Positions 27,519-35,513 of a stretch of 64,000 nucleotides of DNA are shown here, piece by piece (position 1 is the stretch's first letter; each line of letters starts with the position of its first letter). Where the stretch lies: the NCBI RefSeq assembly GCF_002163675.1, contig NZ_CP019334.1, positions 3,019,501 through 3,083,500 on the forward strand. Direction: 5' to 3'. The notes below the pieces were generated by a model, which worked only from the letters and a program-made list of their open reading frames with translations, was not told where the DNA came from and did no database searches. The position numbers and the translations under genes are program-made. The stretch comes from Polaribacter sp. SA4-12 (lineage in GTDB: Bacteria > Bacteroidota > Bacteroidia > Flavobacteriales > Flavobacteriaceae).

Positions 27519-29486
27519 ATGAAGATGAAATTTAGCATATTAGTGGCAGTATTATTTGCCTTTCAAATTACAGTAGCGCAAAACGAACCTTTTTTTGAAA
27601 GTTATGATTGGGAAGAAACTCCAAATTATACAGTAGAAAAAGGAAGTACAGAAGATATGATTGCTGTAAAAGAAAAAACAGTTACAGAGTTTTATTTTAA
27701 AGAAAAAGATTTAGTAGAATATTTTTTAGAACACAAAGTTTTGTGGCTAAATTCTGATGATGCAATTGAAGAATATAACAAAATATATTTGCCTTTTTCA
27801 TCGAGAGCAGAATTGCAAATAAACAAAGCAAGAGTAATTACTCCAGAAGGGAAATTAATCACTTTAGATCAATCTAAAATATTAACTGCAGAAGATGAAG
27901 AAACAGGAAGAACGTATAAGTATTATGCCTTAGAAGGAATTACAAAAGGCAGTTTTATAGAGTATATGTATGTTGTAAAAAGACCACCAAGTTATACCGG
28001 CAAAAAAGTCTACATTCAAGATTCTTATAATAAAGATAAAGTTCAGTTCGATTTGTTTTCGCCAAGTAATTTACTGTTCAAGTTTAAGAGTTTTAATGAT
28101 TTAGCAACAGTAGAAAGAGATACTTTAACTAAAGAAAAACTACATTATAAACTACATATCGATAAAGTTAAAAAACTAGAAAGCGAATACCAAGCACCTT
28201 ACAATGCATCTAGAGCTTTTATTGTTTATAAAATGGATAAAAACACAGCAGGTAATGGTGCAGATATGGTTTCATATAACAATGTTTCACAAAATATATA
28301 TAGTAGATATTATAAAGAATATTCAAGTAAGACAGCAGGTTTAATTCGCGATTATATTAAAGAATTAGAATTGCCAAAAAATGCAGATGAAGAAAGCATT
28401 ATTAGAAAATTAGATTTTTACATTAAATCAAATGTGTATTCGCAAGATGTTTATAGTGAAGATTTGGAAGATTTAGATAAAATTCTAACAGAAAGTGTAG
28501 CGAATGAAACGGGAGTTATCAAACTATATATTGCAGTTTTAAGAACTTTAAATATAAAGCACGAACTTGTTTTAACTACGGATAGAAAACAAATGAGATT
28601 CGATACAGAATTCGAAGCGACTAATTTTTTAACGGACTTTTTACTGTATTTTCCAAAATCTAAAAAGTATGTATCACCAAATGCATCAGGAACAAGATTT
28701 GGGTTTCCGATGCCTTATATGATGGATAATTATGGACTATTTATAAAAGAAGTTGTTATTGGAGATTTTAAATCTGCCGTTGGAAAAATTAAATATATTG
28801 AACCTGTAAAAGCAGATGAAGTTGTAGATGTTATGAAAGTAACAATCGATTTCGATAAAGAAAACTTAACAGAGAATAGTATTAATTTTGATAGAGCTTT
28901 CAGCGGATATTATGCTATGAATATTCAGCCTTTTATGCATTTAATACAAGGAGATGATCGAGAAGAATTGGTAGATAGTTTTATTGAAGGTATTACAACA
29001 GAATTCGAAATTACAGATAGAAAACTTATAAATGATGACTCAGAATTGTTTGGTGTAAAACCATTGCAATTTATTGTAGATTTTACAACGGAAGCTTTTG
29101 TAGAAAAAGCAGGAAGAAAATATTTGTTTAAGTTGGGCGATTTAATTGGACAACAAGTACAATTATATCAAGAAAAAGAAAGAGTTTTGCCTTTAGAAGA
29201 GCAGTTTCATAGAAGTTATTTAAGAACCTTAACAATTAATATTCCTGAAGGTTATAAGATTACTAATTTAGATGATATTAATATTGATAATTCATATTCT
29301 AAAAACGGAAAAGAATTGTTCTCTTTTAAGTCTTCTTATCAATTAGAAGGAAATACTGTAACAGTAACTGCAGACGAACATTATAGAGAAAACATTGTAC
29401 AAGTAGCAATGTATGAAGAATATAGAACTGTAATTAATAGTGCAGCAGATTTTAATAAAATAGTATTATTATTAGAACCAAAATAA
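27519..29486 (+). CDS. Secreted DUF3857 paralog with a dead transglutaminase site
   Basis: This encodes 655 residues with a signal peptide (MKMKFSILVAVLFAFQITVAQ). Domain layout and length follow the preceding protein. Aligned by eye, the catalytic segments have changed: GDCKD corresponds to NETG with E330 at the Cys position, NHMILSY corresponds to LTDFLLYF, and YYLDATG corresponds to YVSPNASG. So Cys, His and Asp are all absent. The protein probably binds instead of cutting, perhaps as a partner or regulator of its active neighbour; this is inference. Nothing suggests a frameshift or truncation. It sits 9 nt after the active paralog and 7 nt before a small unknown gene. Confidence 0.8.
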   Translation: MKMKFSILVAVLFAFQITVAQNEPFFESYDWEETPNYTVEKGSTEDMIAVKEKTVTEFYFKEKDLVEYFLEHKVLWLNSDDAIEEYNKIYLPFSSRAELQINKARVITPEGKLITLDQSKILTAEDEETGRTYKYYALEGITKGSFIEYMYVVKRPPSYTGKKVYIQDSYNKDKVQFDLFSPSNLLFKFKSFNDLATVERDTLTKEKLHYKLHIDKVKKLESEYQAPYNASRAFIVYKMDKNTAGNGADMVSYNNVSQNIYSRYYKEYSSKTAGLIRDYIKELELPKNADEESIIRKLDFYIKSNVYSQDVYSEDLEDLDKILTESVANETGVIKLYIAVLRTLNIKHELVLTTDRKQMRFDTEFEATNFLTDFLLYFPKSKKYVSPNASGTRFGFPMPYMMDNYGLFIKEVVIGDFKSAVGKIKYIEPVKADEVVDVMKVTIDFDKENLTENSINFDRAFSGYYAMNIQPFMHLIQGDDREELVDSFIEGITTEFEITDRKLINDDSELFGVKPLQFIVDFTTEAFVEKAGRKYLFKLGDLIGQQVQLYQEKERVLPLEEQFHRSYLRTLTINIPEGYKITNLDDINIDNSYSKNGKELFSFKSSYQLEGNTVTVTADEHYRENIVQVAMYEEYRTVINSAADFNKIVLLLEPK

Positions 29487-29493
29487 GATATTT

Positions 29494-29877
29494 ATGCCAT
29501 ATCAAGATGCGTTTGTTCTTTTCTTAGAACAAGTAAAAGAAAGTGTACAAAAAGGTGAATTTGCTAAATTAACAATGGCAAAAACTATTGGTAAACTCGA
29601 ATTGAAAAATATATTTCTAAGACCCGTTGCTTCTAAGGGCGACGTTAAAGTTCTATTGAAGTTTAGCTATAGACCTAGAGAAACAGAAGATGTAGAAACA
29701 GAAGTTACTTTAGAGGAGGCTTTTGATGTTTTAAAAGAACATCTTAAAAATCCTTTTTTGTCTGTGTTGTTATTTACTACAACAAAAGATGTTACTTTTA
29801 AGATTAATAAAAAAGGAGCAGGTACTATTACCGAGAATGATCCAACATTCCATTATGTTAAAGAAGCAGAGAAATAA
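29494..29877 (+). CDS. Small conserved-type protein of unknown function
   Basis: This is a 127-residue soluble protein without a signal peptide. It begins with an amphipathic helix (PYQDAFVLFLEQVKESVQKG). Alternating beta strands follow (KLELKNIFLRPV, VKVLLKFSYRP), then an acidic stretch with a helix (EEAFDVLKEHL) and a closing strand (VTFKINKKGAGTIT). I do not recognise a family. It is the last gene before a strong terminator and, since it lacks a signal, would be cytoplasmic while its three upstream neighbours are exported. Composition and spacing (7 nt after the previous stop) support a real gene. Confidence 0.7.
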   Translation: MPYQDAFVLFLEQVKESVQKGEFAKLTMAKTIGKLELKNIFLRPVASKGDVKVLLKFSYRPRETEDVETEVTLEEAFDVLKEHLKNPFLSVLLFTTTKDVTFKINKKGAGTITENDPTFHYVKEAEK

Positions 29878-29896
29878 AACTTAATAATTGGTTTAT

Positions 29897-29941
29897 AAAA
29901 AACTAAAAAAGGGAGCAAATTGCTCCCTTTTTTAGTTTTTT
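29897..29941. terminator. Bidirectional terminator between convergent genes
   Basis: A long inverted repeat has GGGAGC at 29911-29916 and GCTCCC at 29922-29927, extended outward by A-rich and T-rich arms over the whole interval. It serves the plus-strand block ending at 29877 and the Fic gene ending at 29932, whose last codons it overlaps. Confidence 0.9.
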
Positions 29942-30528
29942 GCAAATTCAATTAACTGTTTATAATTGCCTTTATCAGCTTTTCTTAAGGCTTTTATATA
30001 TTGATTTCTTGTTTCGTTAGCTTTAACCATATTTGATTGGTTCCAAGAAAATATTTCATTTCCAAATATTGATTCCATTATAATATCAGCCATCATTCTA
30101 GAGTGCCTTCCATTTCCATTTGGAAAACAATGAATGGATACTATGCGATGTTTAAATCGTATAGCTATTTCTTCAGGCGAAAAAGTTTTGTTTTCTATCC
30201 AATATTTAGTGTCGTCAAGTAAAATTTTTAATTCAATTCCAATTTGCGTCCACGGAATTCCAATGTTTTTTTCTGTCTTTCTAAATTCGCCTGCCCATTT
30301 CCATACATCGCCATACATTCTTTTATGTAAGTTTTTTACAAACTTTTCTGTTAAAATTTTTTCAGGTTTTATTTTTGTATGAATCGTCCATTCCACTGCT
30401 TTTTCAATATTCAATTGCTCAAATTCATCCAATTCTCCTTGAGTAGTAATTGACTTTATTTTAAGCCCTTCTTTTTCTTCTTCGTCTAAAGGTGTTTGTC
30501 CGACTTTATAATCGAATTCTAATCCCAT
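29932..30528 (-). CDS. Fic/DOC-family protein, 'mobile mystery protein B' type
   Basis: This 198-residue Fic-fold enzyme would transfer AMP or a related group from a nucleotide to a target hydroxyl. The Fic motif H133-CFPNGNGRHS-R144 matches HPFxxGNGRxxR except that Cys replaces Pro at the second position. The target-docking flap (KTEKNIGIPWTQI) lies at about 84-97. No (S/T)xxxE(G/N) inhibitory helix is obvious. Size, N-terminus (TQGELDEFEQLNIEKA) and the upstream HTH gene fit the 'mobile mystery protein B' family, which is found paired with protein A, often on mobile DNA. Its ATG lies inside the last 10 nt of that HTH gene. The target is unknown. Confidence 0.88.
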   Translation of the reverse strand: MGLEFDYKVGQTPLDEEEKEGLKIKSITTQGELDEFEQLNIEKAVEWTIHTKIKPEKILTEKFVKNLHKRMYGDVWKWAGEFRKTEKNIGIPWTQIGIELKILLDDTKYWIENKTFSPEEIAIRFKHRIVSIHCFPNGNGRHSRMMADIIMESIFGNEIFSWNQSNMVKANETRNQYIKALRKADKGNYKQLIEFAKN

Positions 30529-30980
30529 AATGATTTTTTCATCTCTCGTTTTATTTCATCCGCAAGTTCCTTTATGGTTTTAGCGATCTTTTCATCTCCA
30601 ATTCCTTGGTTTTCTAATTTCATATTTTGGTTGGTTCTTAAAACTATTTTTTTTGCCAGTGATTCTGCTTTTAGTTGTATTAAATTGTTGATGGTTTCAT
30701 TTTTTGGAACCAGTGCATAAACTAATTTTAAGTCCATTGCATTAGCTGCATTTTTTAAAGATTTGAGTGTTATTGTACCATTAGCTTCACTCTCTTCAAT
30801 TCTTTTTACACCTTGCCTAGTTATATTTAATTTGGTGCCAAGTTGTGCCATTGTCATATTCAATGTCGTTCGAATTGTATGTATCCATCCACGTTCTGGG
30901 ACCAATACCTTACTAGCTTCAGAAAATGGTTGAAGCTTTTGGTCTAGTTGCTCAATTAAAAGTTTTCGCTTATTTCTCAT
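30519..30980 (-). CDS. HTH regulator, 'mobile mystery protein A' type
   Basis: This is a 153-residue DNA-binding protein with an N-terminal basic helix (MRNKRKLLIEQLDQKLQPF). The family-typical VPERGWIHTIRTTLNMTMAQ leads into a Cro/C1-type helix-turn-helix at about 41-64 (LGTKLNITRQGVKRIEESE). A DLKLVYALVPK segment and a helical C-terminus follow. It is expected to repress its own promoter and to accompany the Fic protein in a toxin-antitoxin-like pair; the family is known but its biology is not settled. The overlap with the Fic gene implies coupled translation. Two inverted-repeat operators lie just upstream. Confidence 0.88.
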   Translation of the reverse strand: MRNKRKLLIEQLDQKLQPFSEASKVLVPERGWIHTIRTTLNMTMAQLGTKLNITRQGVKRIEESEANGTITLKSLKNAANAMDLKLVYALVPKNETINNLIQLKAESLAKKIVLRTNQNMKLENQGIGDEKIAKTIKELADEIKREMKKSLWD

Positions 30981-30995
30981 TTTTTTCTAAATCTG

Positions 30996-31027
30996 TAAGT
31001 TTACAAAAAGGTATATTTGTAAACTTA
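30996..31027. promoter_or_regulatory. Operator 1, exact 12-bp inverted repeat
   Basis: TAAGTTTACAAA at 30996-31007 and its exact reverse complement TTTGTAAACTTA at 31016-31027 are separated by 8 nt. The site lies 16-47 nt upstream of the HTH start and just downstream of the -7 box, the usual place for an autorepressor operator. Confidence 0.75.
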
Positions 31028-31035
31028 TGTGTGTA

Positions 31036-31043
31036 CAAATATA
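31036..31043 (-). promoter_or_regulatory. Candidate -7 box of the HTH-Fic operon
   Basis: Minus-strand TATATTTG matches TAnnTTTG. A minus-strand TTTG at 31068-31071 could be the -33 element at 24-nt spacing, slightly long. The expected start site falls beside operator 1. Confidence 0.55.
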
Positions 31044-31059
31044 TAAAAAAGTAATTATA

Positions 31060-31091
31060 TTTGTTTACAAAAAACAAATAAAGTAAACTTT
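31060..31091. promoter_or_regulatory. Operator 2, same geometry as operator 1
   Basis: GTTTAC at 31063-31068 and GTAAAC at 31083-31088 are 14 nt apart, exactly as in operator 1 (30999-31004 and 31019-31024). The two operator centres are 64 bp apart, about six helical turns, and bracket the -7 box. The remaining 31092-31216 holds two further GTAAAC words and a tandem 11-nt repeat (AAACCATCAGT at 31188-31209), but no gene. Confidence 0.55.
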
Positions 31092-31216
31092 ATTGTTTGC
31101 ATTTTAGTTGTTATGTTAGATTGTGGTCAACGTTTTAAACTGAGATGACATCTGTTTAATGACTTACAACAGTAAACTTAGATAAGAAAACCATCAGTAA
31201 ACCATCAGTTTTTAAA

Positions 31217-31251
31217 CCAAAAAAAATCCTAAGCTTTTATACTTGGGATTC
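31217..31251 (-). terminator. Terminator of the TonB receptor gene
   Basis: On the minus strand AATCCCAAG pairs with CTTAGGATT (one mismatch) and is followed by a run of eight T. It lies about 28 nt after the receptor stop. Confidence 0.65.
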
Positions 31252-31278
31252 TTCCTTTTCATAGAATTAATTAATTTT

Positions 31279-33657
31279 CTAAAACTTTAAAGTTACACCA
31301 ACTAAAAAGTTTCTAGTTGCTTGTGGGTAATAACCAGCACCATCTATCGTAGTAGTTTCACCTGCTACAGACCAAGTATCATCATACGTGTAATAATAAC
31401 CTCTGTCTACATATTTTGTATCAAAAATGTTATTTATTAAAGCAGAAAACACAATTGATTTAAATATTTTAGTTGTTTCTAGTTCATAAACTACATTAAA
31501 ATCACTTGTAAAGTAACTTTTTAATTTTTCGTTATTTGTAGATATTTCGCTATAAAGAACTGAAGGCTCATTAACAATTGCACCGCCTAAATTACCCATA
31601 TATTGTTCACCAACATATTTAGATAAAAGAGAAAATTGTAAGTTTTTTAAAGGCTGAAAAACAAAAGCATTACCAGCAATTATATCAGGAGAATTAGAAA
31701 TAGGCGTATTTCCTAAATTTATTAAAGCACCATTTATGGGAGCGTTAAAATCTACGTTCTTATTAGAGCTAATTGCTACATTTGGTCTCATAGAAAATTG
31801 ATCACTAATACGAATATCTGCATCAACCTCTAAACCTAAACGGTAACTTTTTCCACTTGTGGCTCTAATAGGTGAACCAACATCATTTAAAGCACCAGTT
31901 AATACTAACTGATTTTTATAATTCATATAGTAAACGTTGGTACTTAATTTAATGTTTTCGTTTTTTAAACGCCAACCTAACTCATAATCATCTAAACTTT
32001 CATGTTGTGTAGTTCCTACTTCAAAATCATTTCTATTAGGTTCTCTATTTGCTTTTGCATAAGAGGCATAAAAACTATTTGTTTCGTTAAGTGCGTATGT
32101 GAATCCTAATTTAGGATTAAAGAAATTAAAATTAGAATTTACATCTATTGCATCTCTATCAGATGTTAATCCTTTTGTTTTATAAGTTACAAATCTTCCT
32201 TGTAAATCTACAAAAGCAGTTAATTGATCTGTTACTTTATAGGTCGTTTTTACAAACGAACTATAATCTGTTTTTTTAGCATCACTAAAATAATATTGAT
32301 CTCTAATAGTTGTTCCATCAGATAAATCACTTCCCCAAATTACTTCTCCATAATGATCATTAGTATAGTTACTGTAAGACATTCCCCCAATAATCTCTAT
32401 CTCATCATTCTTATAAGTCGCGTTAAAATTTGCTACATAAAAATGATTGTCTAACCAACGTCTAACAATAACATCGCTATCTTCTTCAATTAAATTATTG
32501 AAATCTGCTGCAGACTCTTCTCCTTTAAATTGTTCAAAATAACCTTTACCTCTTGTATAGTTTAAACCTAAGTTTGTAGACCAGTTTTTGTTTAATTTCT
32601 CGTTCCAATGTAATTGATAATGATCTTGTTGGTAGTTGTCAGTTTCATTATCATACGTATAAGGATTCTGTTTTCTGTCTTCCTTTAATTCTTCTGCGGT
32701 TAAACCAAACCAAGCTTGGTATGTATATTCTTTACCACTAAAAGCCAATGCTTTTACTAAGGTATTTTCATCTACGTAAGAAGCTTGTAAGAAATACGAT
32801 TTTAAATCAGTAAAAGCTCTATCGATATAACCATCAGAATACACATTAGACAAACGTCCGGCAAACTCAAAATGGTCATTTACTTTTCCTGTTGTAAACT
32901 TTGCAGTGTGTTTTCTTGTTCCGTAAGAACCAAAAGAGTTCGAAATTTCTCCACCAGCTTCTTCAGAAATAGCATCGGTTAAAATATTTAAACTTGCACC
33001 AAAAGCACCAGAACCATTTGTAGATGTACCAACACCACGTTGTAATTGTAAGCTTTCTGTAGAAGAAGCAAAATCTCCCATATTTACCCAAAAACTCCCT
33101 TGGCTTTCAGCATCGTTATACGGAATTCCATTTACAGTAACATTTACACGACTTCCATCAGAACCACGAACACGAATGTATGTGTAACCAACACCAGCTC
33201 CTGCATCAGAAGATGTAGTTACAGAAGGTAAATAGTTAAGCAGAATAGGAATGTCTTGCCCTAAATTACGCTTAGCAATTTCCTTTTTTGATAAGTTAGA
33301 GTGTGTTACAGGTGAATTCGCTTTTACACGAACTGCAGAAACCAAAACCTCTTCTAAAACCGTAGAATCTGGCAATAACGAAAACTCAATTTCATCATTT
33401 TTAGTCAAAGAAACTTCCTTAGAAACAGACTTGTAACCAATAAAAGAAACTTGAATTGTGTACTTTCCTTTTGAAAGATTTACAGAGAACTGACCATCAA
33501 AATCGGTGGACGTTCCTTTTTTACTTTCTTTCACCAAAATAGTTGCTCCTGGTAAAAAATCATTGTTTTCGTCTACTACTTTTCCTGAAAGCGTAAAGGA
33601 CTGGGCGTTTGCAAGTGTACTTACAAACAAGAATAAAAAAATGGTAATTTTTTTCAT
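31279..33657 (-). CDS. TonB-dependent outer-membrane receptor, probably for thiamine
   Basis: This 792-residue outer-membrane transporter has a signal peptide (MKKITIFLFLFVSTLANA). A carboxypeptidase-regulatory-like beta domain lies at about 20-105 (GKVVDENNDFLPGATILVKE). A plug domain follows (about 115-225, with RGSDGSRVNVTVNGIPYND and GVGTSTNGSGAFGASLNIL), then a 22-strand barrel ending in an aromatic Phe (GVTLKF). Energy would come from TonB-ExbBD encoded elsewhere. The substrate call rests on the TPP riboswitch in its leader; such receptors are the known thiamine uptake route in Bacteroidota. It stands as a single-gene unit followed by its own terminator. Confidence 0.9.
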   Translation of the reverse strand: MKKITIFLFLFVSTLANAQSFTLSGKVVDENNDFLPGATILVKESKKGTSTDFDGQFSVNLSKGKYTIQVSFIGYKSVSKEVSLTKNDEIEFSLLPDSTVLEEVLVSAVRVKANSPVTHSNLSKKEIAKRNLGQDIPILLNYLPSVTTSSDAGAGVGYTYIRVRGSDGSRVNVTVNGIPYNDAESQGSFWVNMGDFASSTESLQLQRGVGTSTNGSGAFGASLNILTDAISEEAGGEISNSFGSYGTRKHTAKFTTGKVNDHFEFAGRLSNVYSDGYIDRAFTDLKSYFLQASYVDENTLVKALAFSGKEYTYQAWFGLTAEELKEDRKQNPYTYDNETDNYQQDHYQLHWNEKLNKNWSTNLGLNYTRGKGYFEQFKGEESAADFNNLIEEDSDVIVRRWLDNHFYVANFNATYKNDEIEIIGGMSYSNYTNDHYGEVIWGSDLSDGTTIRDQYYFSDAKKTDYSSFVKTTYKVTDQLTAFVDLQGRFVTYKTKGLTSDRDAIDVNSNFNFFNPKLGFTYALNETNSFYASYAKANREPNRNDFEVGTTQHESLDDYELGWRLKNENIKLSTNVYYMNYKNQLVLTGALNDVGSPIRATSGKSYRLGLEVDADIRISDQFSMRPNVAISSNKNVDFNAPINGALINLGNTPISNSPDIIAGNAFVFQPLKNLQFSLLSKYVGEQYMGNLGGAIVNEPSVLYSEISTNNEKLKSYFTSDFNVVYELETTKIFKSIVFSALINNIFDTKYVDRGYYYTYDDTWSVAGETTTIDGAGYYPQATRNFLVGVTLKF

Positions 33658-33733
33658 TTTAAAAAATTTTAAAACGAATAAAAAGAGGTAATTATTCTTG
33701 TGATTAATATTGAATAATTAGTGTTTGTCATAA

Positions 33734-33768
33734 CGAGAAAAGTATAAGTAAATTACGATACTTTCTCG
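33734..33768 (-). promoter_or_regulatory. Hairpin after the TPP aptamer, possible expression platform
   Basis: On the minus strand CGAGAAAGTAT pairs with ATACTTTTCTCG with a single-base bulge. It lies 10 nt after the aptamer and 77 nt before the receptor ATG. No T run follows it, so it is not a simple terminator; it may be a bystander or part of the switch. Confidence 0.4.
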
Positions 33769-33777
33769 AAAAAACAT

Positions 33778-33853
33778 TCAAAATCCCTAAACAGCATTAT
33801 CTGTTCTAGGTTCATTGGGTATGATCTCAGCTTTTTAAAGCACCCCTTTATGA
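33778..33853 (-). ncRNA. TPP riboswitch (THI element)
   Basis: Reading the minus strand, the aptamer contains the conserved words in order: GGGGTGC (33840-33846), GCTGAGA (33825-33831), ACCC followed by TGAACCT (33808-33820), GATAATGC and TAGGGA. The outer helix P1 can form between TCATAAA and TTTTGA. These are the signature sequences of the thiamine pyrophosphate riboswitch. It sits about 120 nt upstream of the TonB receptor start, so thiamine status should turn receptor expression down. Confidence 0.95.
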
Positions 33854-33895
33854 GAACGCGGCGAAATTAAGTTAGATTTTTGACATAGAAAACAA

Positions 33896-33903
33896 CAAAC
33901 GTA
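33896..33903 (-). promoter_or_regulatory. Candidate -7 box for the riboswitch-receptor transcript
   Basis: Minus-strand TACGTTTG matches TAnnTTTG, 42 nt before the aptamer. It is back-to-back with the plus-strand box at 33912-33919. Confidence 0.55.
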
Positions 33904-33911
33904 TTTTTTTG

Positions 33912-33919
33912 TAAATTTG
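33912..33919 (+). promoter_or_regulatory. Candidate -7 box for the NTF2-like gene
   Basis: TAAATTTG matches TAnnTTTG and lies 18 nt before the ATG at 33938, giving a short leader. Divergent from the riboswitch promoter. Confidence 0.5.
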
Positions 33920-33937
33920 ATAAATAAAAAATAGCAG

Positions 33938-34333
33938 ATGAGCACTTTAAAAGGATTAGATACTTGGCACAATTTTGTAGAAAATAAAAATTACGAAGAC
34001 TTTAGTGATTTTATAGACGACGATGCAATTCTATATTCTCCAATTGTATTTAGACCAATTAAAGGCAGTTTTATGGTGGGAATGTATTTAATGGCAGCAG
34101 CAGAAATTATTGGAAACGGTAGTTTTAAATACGTAAGAGAAGTTTGTGATAACGAGAATGCAATTTTAGAATTCGAGACAGAAATAAACGGAATTACGGT
34201 AGAAGGTGTAGACATGATTCAATTTACAAAAGACGGAAAACTGAAAGAAATTAAAGTAATGGTAAGACCTTTGCAAGCAGTAAACGTTGTGCATGAAAAA
34301 ATGGGAGAATATTTAAAGAAAATGAATTCTTAA
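33938..34333 (+). CDS. NTF2-like / SnoaL-like protein
   Basis: This is a 131-residue cytoplasmic protein with the cone-shaped alpha+beta NTF2 pattern: helix LKGLDTWHNFVENKNYEDFSD, then DDDAILYSPIVFRPIKG, a helix with GMYLMAAAEIIGN, and long strands (AILEFETEIN, GVDMIQFTKDGKLKEIKVMV). Such folds include isomerases, cyclases and many proteins of unknown role; no catalytic residues can be assigned. It stands alone between the divergent thiamine receptor and the convergent arfB. The ATG follows a good promoter box. Confidence 0.8.
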   Translation: MSTLKGLDTWHNFVENKNYEDFSDFIDDDAILYSPIVFRPIKGSFMVGMYLMAAAEIIGNGSFKYVREVCDNENAILEFETEINGITVEGVDMIQFTKDGKLKEIKVMVRPLQAVNVVHEKMGEYLKKMNS

Positions 34334-34342
34334 ATTTTTTAG

Positions 34343-34428
34343 AAGCTATTTCCTGCTTTCACTACTCGCTTTTTTTATCCTAAAAAGGAATAAAAAAGAG
34401 CTCAAACAAACCGTTCAATCAGGGCTAG
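34343..34428. repeat. Structured intergenic element, copy 1
   Basis: The gap between two convergent genes holds an element starting GAAGCTATTTCCTG and ending CAGGGCTAG. The ends can pair (AGC/GCT and CCTG/CAGG). An inner A/T-rich hairpin lies at about 34368-34400. It shares a 21-nt word (34355-34375) and a 28-nt word (34393-34420) exactly with the element at 39199-39280, although the outer ends differ. Confidence 0.75.
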
Positions 34429-34451
34429 ACTTGTTTGCCAATTATTAGAGT

Positions 34452-34856
34452 TTAATCCAATTTTGGTTTTCTTCTAAGTGCTTTTTTTACAGAAACTCTT
34501 TTTTTGTTTTCTGTTTTTCTTTTTATAGAACCTTTAGTCGGTTTCGTTTTTCTCCTGTTTTTCGGGCGAATTAGATTCGTCTTCAATAAATCTAAAAAAC
34601 GTTTAATAGCAAGATCTTTATTTCTGTGTTGAGAACGTGTTTCGTCACAAAATAAGATGAGGTTGTTTTCCTTCGTTAATTTAGAAGAAAGCTTTGTTTT
34701 TAAAAGCTCCTTTTCTCTGTCAGAAAGAGCGTTTGAGTTTTCTAAATTGAAAGTCAATTCAATTTTAGACGACACTTTATTTACATGTTGTCCTCCAGCG
34801 CCAGAACTTCTAATCGCTTTAAAATTTAATTCTTTTATAATTTCAGAAGTGTTCAT
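34452..34856 (-). CDS. arfB: Alternative ribosome-rescue peptidyl-tRNA hydrolase ArfB
   Basis: ArfB (YaeJ/ICT1 family) frees ribosomes stalled without a stop codon by hydrolysing peptidyl-tRNA. The 134-residue length is typical. The catalytic GGQ is at residues 21-23 in RSSGAGGQHVNKVSSK. The C-terminal tail is strongly basic (KPTKGSIKRKTENKKRVSVKKA), as needed to enter the empty mRNA channel. Its ATG directly abuts the stop of the upstream kinase gene, so they are probably co-transcribed. Confidence 0.93.
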   Translation of the reverse strand: MNTSEIIKELNFKAIRSSGAGGQHVNKVSSKIELTFNLENSNALSDREKELLKTKLSSKLTKENNLILFCDETRSQHRNKDLAIKRFLDLLKTNLIRPKNRRKTKPTKGSIKRKTENKKRVSVKKALRRKPKLD

Positions 34857-35513
34857 TTAATATTCTGGTGAATTACCAAAATCATTATTTTGATGCATAA
34901 AATGCATATCTAAATCTAGTAAAGAATCAGAAAAAGAGTAAAGATTCTCTTTGCTAGCAATAATTTTATCAATAGCTTCAACCGCATTTTTTAAACGAGT
35001 TTCTTTATCACCTTTCAATAAAATATAAGGTCTGTTATTGTCTATTAAAGATTTTTCGAAAGCATTAAACATCTCTAAGCGTAACTCTGGTCTGTCACGT
35101 AAATCGTCTTCTTCCCAAGGAGTATCTATATAAGTTAAAAGATATAAATCATACTGATTTTCGCTTGCTGCTTTATCTAATTTTTCATCTACAAAACCAC
35201 CATAAAATTCTTCAGAATATACTTTAGTTTCTAATAAATCTGTATCACAAATTAGAATTTTATCAGCTCTTTTAGCCAATTTGTTTTCTAATTTCATTTG
35301 CCCAACAGCAATAGGAAGTAAATCTTCTGCTTCACAAGTTTTACGTTCGTTATTCCATTTTTCTTGTAAATATTCACGCGCAAATTCAGGCGCCCAAACA
35401 GTATGATAATAACGTGCTAAATGACGAGAAAGTGTCGTTTTCCCTGATGATTCAGGCCCAAATAAAACAACCTTTACAAGATTGATGGGTTTTTGTCTAA
35501 GTTTCTTTTCCAT
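34857..35513 (-). CDS. NadR-like AAA kinase (nicotinamide riboside or thiamine kinase candidate)
   Basis: This is a 218-residue P-loop kinase of the NadR C-terminal type. Walker A GPESSGKT is at 19-26, followed by HLARYYHTVWAPEFAREYLQ and the ICDTDLLETKVY motif (about 95), which are typical of ribosylnicotinamide kinases. The NadR adenylyltransferase domain is absent. The gene overlaps pnuC by 40 nt, so substrate trapping after transport is likely. NR phosphorylation is the family expectation. A thiamine-related substrate is possible because a TPP-controlled receptor lies about 1.2 kb away, but it is not in the same transcript. Substrate unproven. Confidence 0.75.
   Translation of the reverse strand: MEKKLRQKPINLVKVVLFGPESSGKTTLSRHLARYYHTVWAPEFAREYLQEKWNNERKTCEAEDLLPIAVGQMKLENKLAKRADKILICDTDLLETKVYSEEFYGGFVDEKLDKAASENQYDLYLLTYIDTPWEEDDLRDRPELRLEMFNAFEKSLIDNNRPYILLKGDKETRLKNAVEAIDKIIASKENLYSFSDSLLDLDMHFMHQNNDFGNSPEY

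Noticed and set aside
29932..31278. Genomic island carrying the HTH-Fic pair
   Set aside because: Despite the family name, I see no integrase, transposase, tRNA target or flanking direct repeats, and composition matches the surroundings; acquisition remains possible but unsupported.
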